A DNA stretch of 64,000 bases, taken from contig NZ_CP026004.1 of assembly GCF_003086895.1 (NCBI RefSeq), positions 4,298,684-4,362,683 of the forward strand. The letters are read 5' to 3'. Below, one piece after another: positions 34,928-41,480 of the stretch (positions within the stretch are counted from its first letter, which is position 1; each line of letters starts with the position of its first letter). The position numbers and the translations under genes were made by a program. The notes below the pieces were generated by a model, which did no database searches, was not told where the DNA came from, and saw nothing but the letters and a program-made list of their open reading frames with translations. Source of the DNA: Stenotrophomonas sp. ESTM1D_MKCIP4_1. GTDB lineage: Bacteria; Pseudomonadota; Gammaproteobacteria; Xanthomonadales; Xanthomonadaceae.

Positions 34928-35048
34928 AAAAAGCCCCGCTGACCAGGGGGAGGTCAACGGGGCCGGGGAACGGGCGCTTGGGGAGGAGCCCCCGTTCCGA
35001 GATCTGCTCCAGGGGATGGGAGAGATCCACAACAGGCGTTGCGCCTGT
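34928..35048 (-). ncRNA. Candidate sX13-type small RNA downstream of polA
   Basis: On the minus strand a TATAAC -10 box (35054-35059) is followed six bases later by an RNA-like region of about 121 nucleotides. It ends in a strong intrinsic terminator: GCCCCGTTGACC, loop TCCCCC, GGTCAGCGGGGC, then TTTTTATTT. Upstream are a short 5' hairpin (ACAGGCG-CAA-CGCCTGT) and two stems with C-rich loops (CTCCCATCCCC and CTCCTCCCC). Size, position next to polA and repeated CCCC loops match the Hfq-binding sX13 RNA of Xanthomonas, which pairs through such loops with G-rich mRNA sites. Homology is inferred from memory, not aligned. Confidence 0.75.
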
Positions 35049-35053
35049 CGAGA

Positions 35054-35059
35054 GTTATA
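35054..35059 (-). promoter_or_regulatory. -10 box of the small RNA
   Basis: GTTATA on the plus strand reads TATAAC on the minus strand, five of six matches to TATAAT. The inferred first base is the A at 35048. No good -35 was seen at 16-18 bases upstream, so the promoter may need an activator or the call may be wrong. Confidence 0.45.
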
Positions 35060-35089
35060 GAAACACCCCGAACACTAACGGTTCGTGAA

Positions 35090-35113
35090 GGGGCCCAATT
35101 TATTGTGGGCCCC
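35090..35113 (-). terminator. Hairpin after polA
   Basis: GGGGCCCA and TGGGCCCC form an 8-base-pair stem with an A/T-rich 8-base loop, 76 bases beyond the polA stop and just upstream of the small RNA promoter. Only two T residues follow, so it is at most a weak intrinsic terminator. Confidence 0.5.
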
Positions 35114-35189
35114 TGCCGGAAACATTCATCTTCGAGTCAGAAAAACCGCATAAATGAACAATTCATGCCGCTTTTAGCGTAAATGCGAA

Positions 35190-37964
35190 TCAGTGCGCCT
35201 CGTCCCAGTTCACGCCAACACCCGTATCGACGACCAGCGGCACCCGCAACTGTGCCGCTTGCGACATGCGCTCGATCACGTTGCTACGTAGTTCCTCGGT
35301 GAAAGCGGCCTCGCTCTCGAACACCAGTTCATCGTGTACCTGCAGGATCATCCGCGCCGGGGCGCCGCTGTCGCGCAGCCACTGATCGACCGATACCATC
35401 GCCCGCTTGATGATGTCCGCGGCGGTGCCCTGCATGGGCGCGTTGATCGCGGCCCGCTCAGCGCCGGCGCGCAGGCCCTGGTTACGCGCATGAATGTCGT
35501 TCAGGTACAGGCGGCGGCCGAACAACGTTTCTACATAGCCCTGGTCGCGGGCCTGCTGCCGCATCCGTTCCATGAAGTCGCGCACGCCCGGGTAGCGGCT
35601 GAAGTACAGCGCGACATAGTCCTGCGCCTGGCCACGGTCGATGCCCAGATTGCGGGCCAGGCCGAAGGCGCTCATGCCGTACATCAGGCCGAAGTTGATG
35701 GCCTTGGCCGCCCGGCGCTCGTTGGGCGTCACCTCTTCCAGCGTGCGCCCGAACACCTCGGCGGCGGTGGCGCGGTGGACGTCGACCCCCTGCTCGAAGG
35801 CACGCACCAGGCCCGGATCCTCGGACAGGTGGGCCATGATCCGCAGTTCGATCTGCGAATAGTCAGCGGCCAGCAGCTGGAAGCCCTCCGGTGCCACGAA
35901 GGCACGGCGGATGCGGCGGCCGTCCTCGGTGCGGATCGGGATGTTCTGCAGGTTCGGGTCGGACGAGGACAGGCGGCCGGTGGCAGCACCGGACTGGTGG
36001 TAGCTGGTGTGCACGCGACCGGTGTCCGGGTTGACCATCTCCGGCAGCTTGTCGGTGTAGGTGCTGCGCAGCTTGGCCAGGCCGCGGTATTCGAGGATCA
36101 CCCGCGGCAGCTCGTGCTGGTCGGCAATCGCCTCCAGCGCCTCTTCATTCGTGCTGGGCTGGCCCTTGGGCGTCTTCACCACCGCTGGCAGCTTCAGTTC
36201 GTCAAACAGCACCGCCTGCAGCTGCTTGGGCGAATCCAGATTGAAGCTGCGCCCGGCCAGTTCGGTGGCCTTCTGCTGCGCGGCCAGCATGCGCGAGGAC
36301 AGGTCGTGGCTCTGCCGGCGCAGCTCATCGGTATCAATGCGCACGCCGTTGGCTTCGATGCTGGCCAGCACCGGCACCAGCGGCATTTCGATGTCCCGGT
36401 ACACCCCGTCCAGCGTCGGCTCGGCCAGCAGCTGCGGCTGCAGCGCGTGGTGCAGGCGCAGGGTGATGTCGGCGTCCTCGGCCGCATAGCGGCTGGCTTC
36501 GTCGATGCCCACCTGCGAGAACGGGATCTGCTTGGCGCCCTTGCCGGCCACGTCCTCGAACTTGATGGTGGTGTAGCCCAGGTAGCGCAGGGCCAGCGAA
36601 TCCATGTCGTGGCGGGTGGCGGTGGAATTGAGCACGAAGCTCTCAAGCATGGTGTCGTCGTGGTAGCCCTGCACGTCGACGCCGTGGCGGCGCAGCACAT
36701 GCAGATCGTACTTGCCATGCTGGCCCAGCTTCTTCTTTGCCGGGTCCTGCAGCACCGGGCGCAGCGCGTCGAGCACCTGCTGCATCGGCAGCTGTGCCGG
36801 TGCACCGGGATAGTCGTGGCCGACCGGAATATAGGCAGCCCTGCCCGGCTCCACGGCCAGGCTGATGCCGACCAGGCGCGCACGCATGGCATCCAGCGCA
36901 TCGGTTTCGGTATCGAAGCTGATCAGATCGGCCTGCTGCACACGCTCGACCCAGGCCTGCAGCTGCTCAGCGGTCAGCACGGTTTCGTAGTCGCCCGGTG
37001 CGGACAGCGCCGGGTCCAGTTCAGCGGCCGCCGGTGCGTCGGCGCTGCCACGGGCGAAACCGGCGGCGGTGCCGCGCAGGCTCGGCGTAGCTTCGCTGGC
37101 AGCCGCCGGTGCCGGCAGCGGGCCGCCCAGCTCCTTCAGCGCCTGGGTGAAACCGTAGCGGGCGTACAGCTCGCTCAGCACCGGCACGTCCTGCTCGCGC
37201 AGGGCCAGGGTGGCCGGCGATGCGTCGAGCTCGACGTCGGTGCGGATGGTCACCAGTTCGCGGTTCAGCGGCAGGCGTTCCAGCGCCGCGCGCAGGTTCT
37301 CGCCGATCTTGCCCTTCATGGTCGGCGCAGCGGCGATGACGCCGTCCAGGTGCTGGTACTCGGCCAGCCACTTGGCGGCGGTCTTCGGCCCGCACTTCTC
37401 CACGCCGGGCACGTTGTCCACGGTGTCGCCCATCAGCGCCAGCAGGTCGATGATCTGGTCGGCGCGCACGCCGAACTTGTCCATCACCGCCGCGTCCGAA
37501 TCCATGCGGCTGCCGGTCATGGTGTTGACCAGCTCGATGCCGGGGCGGACCAGCTGGGCAAAGTCCTTGTCGCCGGTGGAAATGGTCACCTTCAGGTCCT
37601 GCGCCACACCCTGCAGGGCCAGCGTGCCGATCACATCATCGGCCTCCACGCCGGGAATGCGCAGGATGCTGATGCCCAGCGCTTCGACGATGCGGCACAT
37701 CGGCTCGACCTGGCTGCGCAGTTCATCGGGCATCGGCGGGCGGTTGGCCTTGTACTGGTCGTACAGGTCGTCGCGGAAGGTCTTGCCCGGGGCATCCACC
37801 ACGAAGGCAACGTAGGCCGGGCGCTCCTTCAGCGTCGAGCGCAGCATGTTGACCACGCCGAACAGCGCGCCGGTAGGTTCGCCCTGTGCATTGGACAGGG
37901 GCGGCAGCGCGTGGAACGCGCGGTACAGGTAACTGGACCCGTCGATCAGGACTAATCTGCTCAT
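35190..37964 (-). CDS. polA: DNA polymerase I
   Basis: 924 residues, full length. Domains in order: 5'-3' exonuclease (1 to about 290; GDKDFAQLV, DTVDNVPGV), 3'-5' proofreading exonuclease of DEDDy type (about 320-520; SFDTETDALDAM with the D-x-E pair, and YAAEDADITL), and polymerase A domain (about 540-924; SSDPNLQNIP, LLAADYSQIELR, ILQVHDELVFE). All catalytic acidic residues are visible, so proofreading is probably active. It fills repair and Okazaki gaps. Monocistronic; divergent from a DUF2782-type lipoprotein gene, a neighbourhood also known from pseudomonads. Confidence 0.98.
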   Translation of the reverse strand: MSRLVLIDGSSYLYRAFHALPPLSNAQGEPTGALFGVVNMLRSTLKERPAYVAFVVDAPGKTFRDDLYDQYKANRPPMPDELRSQVEPMCRIVEALGISILRIPGVEADDVIGTLALQGVAQDLKVTISTGDKDFAQLVRPGIELVNTMTGSRMDSDAAVMDKFGVRADQIIDLLALMGDTVDNVPGVEKCGPKTAAKWLAEYQHLDGVIAAAPTMKGKIGENLRAALERLPLNRELVTIRTDVELDASPATLALREQDVPVLSELYARYGFTQALKELGGPLPAPAAASEATPSLRGTAAGFARGSADAPAAAELDPALSAPGDYETVLTAEQLQAWVERVQQADLISFDTETDALDAMRARLVGISLAVEPGRAAYIPVGHDYPGAPAQLPMQQVLDALRPVLQDPAKKKLGQHGKYDLHVLRRHGVDVQGYHDDTMLESFVLNSTATRHDMDSLALRYLGYTTIKFEDVAGKGAKQIPFSQVGIDEASRYAAEDADITLRLHHALQPQLLAEPTLDGVYRDIEMPLVPVLASIEANGVRIDTDELRRQSHDLSSRMLAAQQKATELAGRSFNLDSPKQLQAVLFDELKLPAVVKTPKGQPSTNEEALEAIADQHELPRVILEYRGLAKLRSTYTDKLPEMVNPDTGRVHTSYHQSGAATGRLSSSDPNLQNIPIRTEDGRRIRRAFVAPEGFQLLAADYSQIELRIMAHLSEDPGLVRAFEQGVDVHRATAAEVFGRTLEEVTPNERRAAKAINFGLMYGMSAFGLARNLGIDRGQAQDYVALYFSRYPGVRDFMERMRQQARDQGYVETLFGRRLYLNDIHARNQGLRAGAERAAINAPMQGTAADIIKRAMVSVDQWLRDSGAPARMILQVHDELVFESEAAFTEELRSNVIERMSQAAQLRVPLVVDTGVGVNWDEAH

Positions 37965-38061
37965 GCGACGATTCTACGCGCCCCTGCCTGCACCGCGGCG
38001 ACACGGCGGCGACGCATCCTTGGGGCATAATCAAACCCCGATCGATGCAAAGGCCCTGCCG

Positions 38062-38346
38062 ATGAAGACCCTGATGCTGGCTTCCCTGCTGCTGCTTGCT
38101 GGCTGCGCCAGCATGGGTGGTGCAGGCGCTCCCCCGGTGGATGTGAAGGGTGCCGAAGTGTCCAGCCGGACCATGGGCAACGGCGATGTCATCGAGGAAT
38201 ACCGCGTGTCCGGGCAGCTGCGGATGGTCAAGGTGACCCCATCGCGCGGCGCACCGTTCTACATGTACGACCGCAACGGCGATGGGCGGATGGACAGCGA
38301 CAAGGACGGCGTCTCGCCGGTCTACTGGAAGCTGTACAGCTGGTGA
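38062..38346 (+). CDS. DUF2782-like small lipoprotein divergent from polA
   Basis: 94 residues from ATG 38062: MKTLMLASLLLLAGC has a lipobox (LLAGC), Cys15. The mature part carries GDVIEEYRVSGQLRMVKVTP and GAPFYMYDRNGDGRMD, typical of the DUF2782 family, whose genes sit beside polA in many gammaproteobacteria. Envelope location; function unknown. The longer reading frame from 37963 has no signal and was rejected. Confidence 0.83.
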   Translation: MKTLMLASLLLLAGCASMGGAGAPPVDVKGAEVSSRTMGNGDVIEEYRVSGQLRMVKVTPSRGAPFYMYDRNGDGRMDSDKDGVSPVYWKLYSW

Positions 38347-38353
38347 TGGGCAT

Positions 38354-38392
38354 GAGGTCAGAGCCTTTTCCTGCGGAAAGGGATCCGACCCC
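38354..38392. repeat. GRGGTC/GACCCC palindrome copy
   Basis: GAGGTCAGAGCCTTTTCCTG followed by CGGAAAGGGATCCGACCCC, 39 bases, with the first G of the left arm changed to A and one mismatch in the stem. It starts 8 bases after the lipoprotein gene, so it may act as its 3' hairpin. Confidence 0.75.
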
Positions 38393-38475
38393 GGGGCCGG
38401 CGCGTGATAGGTTCGCGCCGCATCTTCCGGTTGATCCCATGACAGGCCCCGAAGGTGGGCCGGGATCGCGCTGCC

Positions 38476-38919
38476 ATGAACCTCGAACCGGCAACCCCAT
38501 CGCTGGTTGCATCCCTTGCCGCCGACCTGCGCCGCAGCAGCGCGCGCCAGCGGGTGACCCGCGACGGCACGGCCGACCCGCGCCTGCTGCAGATCGTCGA
38601 TTACATCGATGCGCACCTGGGCGAGTGCGAACTGGGCGAGCAGATGATCTGCGAGGCCTTCGGGATGTCCCGCTCCACGGTCTACCGGCTGTTCCAGGCC
38701 CACGGCGGGGTCGCGCGCTACATCCGTGAGTGCAGGGCCTGGCTGGCCCACCGCCACCTGGCCCGGGACCCGGGCTGCCGCCTCACCTGGCTGCTCTATG
38801 AAGTCGGCTTCGCATCCGAACGCCAGTTCCAGCGCGCCTTCCTGGCGCAGTTCGGCATGTCGCCGGCCGACTGGCGGCAGCATTGCAGGCAGCGCGCACG
38901 GGCAACGCTGCTGTCCTGA
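38476..38919 (+). CDS. Short AraC-family transcriptional regulator
   Basis: 147 residues from ATG 38476. The C-terminal about 100 residues are a complete AraC double helix-turn-helix: LGEQMICEAFGMSRSTVYRLF (first HTH) and LTWLLYEVGFASERQFQRAF (second HTH), then FGMSPADWR. Only about 45 residues precede it, too few for a ligand-binding domain. It may respond through its abundance or a partner protein. No neighbour suggests a target. Confidence 0.85.
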   Translation: MNLEPATPSLVASLAADLRRSSARQRVTRDGTADPRLLQIVDYIDAHLGECELGEQMICEAFGMSRSTVYRLFQAHGGVARYIRECRAWLAHRHLARDPGCRLTWLLYEVGFASERQFQRAFLAQFGMSPADWRQHCRQRARATLLS

Positions 38920-39018
38920 ACAGGCAGGTTGCGGCTGTCGAATGAGGTTGGCGCCGGCACGCCTCCTGCGTACCGGCGCCATGTCCCCTCCCCGGGAACA
39001 CGTGAAAGAGGATGTGGG

Positions 39019-39465
39019 TCAGCGGATGACCAGGACCGGCAGGGTGCTGCGCGCCAGCACCTCGGCCGTCTGGCTGCCCAGCAGCACACGGGTCACGCCG
39101 CGGCGGCCATGCGAGGTCATCACGATCAGGTCGCTGTTGCGCTCGGCAGCGGTCTCGATGATGCCATCGGCGGCGTAGCGGTCCAGCACGTGGACCGGGT
39201 TGGCGCGGATGCCCTGCTCGGCGGCCTTGGCCAGCGCCGGCTGCAGCACCTTCTGTGCGCCCTCATCGCGGTCGGCCTTGTACTCCGGGCTGTTCATGTA
39301 GCCCACGCTCCAGCCCATGGCGTCGTACATGCCCACTGCCCACGGCTCGGAGACCGTCACGATGTCGACCTCGGCATTGAGATCCTTCGCCAGCTCCAGG
39401 CCCTTGGCCAGGCCCTTGTCGGACAGTTCGGAACCATCGGTGGCGATCAGGATGCGGGTGTACAT
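39019..39465 (-). CDS. Universal stress protein (UspA family)
   Basis: 148 residues. ATG 39465 with AAGGAGG upstream. Start MYTRILIATDGSELSDKGL and the ATP-binding motif MTSHGRRGVTRVLLGSQTAEVL (G-2x-G-9x-G-S/T) indicate an ATP-binding Usp. VLDRYAADGIIETAAE is typical. Cytosolic dimer with a role in stress resistance; no specific inducer can be inferred. Confidence 0.92.
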   Translation of the reverse strand: MYTRILIATDGSELSDKGLAKGLELAKDLNAEVDIVTVSEPWAVGMYDAMGWSVGYMNSPEYKADRDEGAQKVLQPALAKAAEQGIRANPVHVLDRYAADGIIETAAERNSDLIVMTSHGRRGVTRVLLGSQTAEVLARSTLPVLVIR

Positions 39466-39676
39466 GGTGAGCCTCCTTGGCGGGGTGCCAGTTGGGAACG
39501 CCACCATTGCACACCGGATGTGCACGCCGTGCCTTGAGCAGGATCAATCCGATGCCCTGCAGGTTGGCCAGCCTCTTCGCCATGCGCAGGCGCCGCCCGG
39601 CGTAACGGCAGCGTCGAGCTTGATCGAGGTTCTGCCAGCAAGCATGCTGGCGCCGCAGCCACTTGCTGCCACCCGG

Positions 39677-39832
39677 ATGACCGACATGAAAGACCGCAAG
39701 CAGGCCCTATTGATCACCCCACGGACCATTCTGCTGGCCCTGGTCGCCGCGTTCGTGCTGTTCTACGGCGGCTACCAGCTGGGCAAGCACCTGGCCCTGC
39801 GCGAGAACGCAGCGCAGGCTGCCATTCGCTGA
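39677..39832 (+). CDS. Possible small single-span membrane protein
   Basis: 51 residues starting MTDMKDRKQALLITPRTIL, with one clear transmembrane segment (ILLALVAAFVLFYGGYQLG) and a polar tail (KHLALRENAAQAAIR). The positive-inside charge pattern is convincing. The start could be ATG 39677 or 39686, and no good ribosome binding site is seen. It is divergent from uspA across about 210 bases, which also hold a degenerate GTCGAGC repeat near 39610. Confidence 0.55.
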   Translation: MTDMKDRKQALLITPRTILLALVAAFVLFYGGYQLGKHLALRENAAQAAIR

Positions 39833-39867
39833 CGCGCTCCTGCAGCGTCCCGTCCCGCGTTACCGGC

Positions 39868-40413
39868 TCAGTATCGGGAAAGCCAGAAACCGCCCTCCGC
39901 CATGGCGCGCGGGTCTATTTTCGCCACCACCTGCGGGAAGGCCTGTCTGGTTTCCATGCAGCGGTAATACCCGCACAGGCATTCGGCGAAGCACAGCAGA
40001 TCCCGGTTGGCGAACACCCGCGCGTCGCCGTTGTCGTGGTCCCACATCACCACTTCGCCACTGGCCGCGTCGATGGCCAGCACATTGCCGCCGCCATCAT
40101 GGCCGATCGCCCAGCCGGGTGCCGGCAGCGCGGCGGAGACTTCGGCCGCACGCTCGGCGTCGAAGAACGACAGATACGGTGCCGCTTCGCGTGGCAGCCC
40201 CTGTTCGTTCAGCAGCTGCCGCGCGTGCGGGTGCAGCCATGCCGGCAACGTTGCCAGCGGATGACGCTGGAACACGAAGAGATCGGCCAGATCAGGCGCT
40301 TCCTCGATCAGTTCGGCCGGTACCACCGGCAGCAGGGCCGTCAACGTTTCCTGAAAAAGGGTCACAATGGCAGGTAGGCCATCGCGCCCCGGCTCCGCAC
40401 CGTCCGTGGTCAT
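39868..40413 (-). CDS. SUKH (SMI1/KNR4)-like protein
   Basis: 181 residues. The later half has AAPYLSFFDAERAAEV, GWAIGHDGGGNVLAIDAASG and EVVMWDHDNGDARVFANRDLL, the beta-rich core of SUKH-superfamily proteins. Many of these are immunity proteins for polymorphic or contact-dependent toxins. No toxin is adjacent; the gene upstream (12-base gap, same strand) is a small protein of unknown function. It could be a stand-alone immunity gene or a housekeeping SUKH member. Confidence 0.65.
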   Translation of the reverse strand: MTTDGAEPGRDGLPAIVTLFQETLTALLPVVPAELIEEAPDLADLFVFQRHPLATLPAWLHPHARQLLNEQGLPREAAPYLSFFDAERAAEVSAALPAPGWAIGHDGGGNVLAIDAASGEVVMWDHDNGDARVFANRDLLCFAECLCGYYRCMETRQAFPQVVAKIDPRAMAEGGFWLSRY

Positions 40414-40425
40414 GCAGGCCTTCGC

Positions 40426-40980
40426 TCAGGCGATCTGCACGATGCGCGCGTTCTGGCACAGCGGGTAGCTGGCCACGAACTCTGCGATCGCATCACGCAT
40501 CTTCTCGAACGACTCGCCATACATGTACAGCGAGGTCTCGGTCGGGCCCTGCCACCAGCTGCAGATCTCACCCAGGCCATCGATTTTCTCGGACAGCTGC
40601 TCGAACACGTGGTTGGAATCACACTGTTCGTACACTTCGTCCGGCAGGTTCAGACCATCCAGATAGATGCCCAGCCCCTCGGTGACACCAAAGGCACGGT
40701 CGGCCTCGCCCGCACCCTGCAGCTGCGAACCCTTGGGCGCACCCAGCTGTTCCAGCAGGTCGATCAGTTTCGGCACGCCATCCGCATCGACCAGCGCCAC
40801 TTCGATATCGCCGTACTCGACTTCGCCCAGGTCGGAGATCGCGGTGCCACCACCGGTCAATTCACCCACCTTCGCCGCCTGCAGCAGCGCATCGAGCGGA
40901 TCCTCGAACAGCTCGTGGCGATGCTCGGGCTGCAGCTTCGCATTCAACTTCACGGTGACGTGCAAGGTGGGTTCGGTCAT
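40426..40980 (-). CDS. Conserved hypothetical protein paired with the SUKH-like gene
   Basis: 184 residues from ATG 40980 (MTEPTLHVTVKLNAKLQPEH). It is soluble, acidic and has no signal peptide or known motif. It contains FGVTEGLGIYLDGLNLPDEV, ICSWWQGPTETSLYMYG and SFEKMRDAIAEFVASYPLC. It lies 12 bases upstream of the SUKH-like gene, so an operon is likely. Family not recognised. Confidence 0.65.
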   Translation of the reverse strand: MTEPTLHVTVKLNAKLQPEHRHELFEDPLDALLQAAKVGELTGGGTAISDLGEVEYGDIEVALVDADGVPKLIDLLEQLGAPKGSQLQGAGEADRAFGVTEGLGIYLDGLNLPDEVYEQCDSNHVFEQLSEKIDGLGEICSWWQGPTETSLYMYGESFEKMRDAIAEFVASYPLCQNARIVQIA

Positions 40981-41011
40981 GGGGGCGTTCCTGGAAGATG
41001 TGCCCGCCATT

Positions 41012-41081
41012 GTAGAGTCGAGCTTGCTCGACTGCTCTGCTCGACTGCTTTGCGCGTTCAGTCGAGCAAGCTCGACTCTAC
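41012..41081. repeat. Inverted pair of GTAG REP/SMAG-like elements
   Basis: GTAGAGTCGAGCTTGCTCGACTG at 41012-41034 faces its exact reverse complement CAGTCGAGCAAGCTCGACTCTAC at 41059-41081 across a 24-base spacer that holds another GCTCGACTG. This is the dimer arrangement (REPIN-like) seen for mobile REP units. It lies between the hypothetical gene and the phosphatase gene, both on the minus strand. Confidence 0.85.
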
Positions 41082-41087
41082 GGGCCA

Positions 41088-41414
41088 TCAGCGCAGGAAC
41101 GGCGACACCTTGCGCTTCAGCAGCTCCACCAGCACCGGGTCCATGTACTCGTAGTCATCAGGAATATCCAGGCAGATCACCCGCTTGCCGTTCAGCCACG
41201 CCTTGTAACGGCTGGACAGGCGGTTGCGATGCGCCTTTTCCATCACGAACACCAGGTCGGCCCACTGCAGCAGCTCGGGGCTGAGCACTTCATCGGCGTC
41301 GGCCAGCAATCCGGCCGAGGCCGTTTCGATACCTGGCCAATCGGCGAACACCTGCTCGGCGGTCGGGCTACGCAGGCGGTTCTGGCTGCAGAGGAAGAGC
41401 ACGTTGCGGGTCAT
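41088..41414 (-). CDS. Low-molecular-weight protein-tyrosine-phosphatase-like protein (COG4551)
   Basis: 108 residues. MTRNVLFLCSQNRLRSPTAE holds the CxxxxxR-S/T P-loop (C9, then R-SPTAE), and VICLDIPDDYEYMDPVLVEL gives the acid. This is the short branch with Asn-Arg in the loop. It may be a phosphatase or an arsenate-reductase-like thiol protein. Monocistronic between repeats. Confidence 0.85.
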   Translation of the reverse strand: MTRNVLFLCSQNRLRSPTAEQVFADWPGIETASAGLLADADEVLSPELLQWADLVFVMEKAHRNRLSSRYKAWLNGKRVICLDIPDDYEYMDPVLVELLKRKVSPFLR

Positions 41415-41429
41415 GCCCGCAGCCTAATC

Positions 41430-41470
41430 GGGGTCGGATCCCTTTTCCATCGGAAAAGGGTTCTGACCCC
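41430..41470. repeat. GGGGTC/GACCCC palindrome copy
   Basis: GGGGTCGGATCCCTTTTCC, loop, GGAAAAGGGTTCTGACCCC, 41 bases, in the short gap between uvrD (its 3' side) and the phosphatase start (its 5' side) on the minus strand. It could limit read-through from uvrD. Confidence 0.8.
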
Positions 41471-41480
41471 TCGACGGTGA

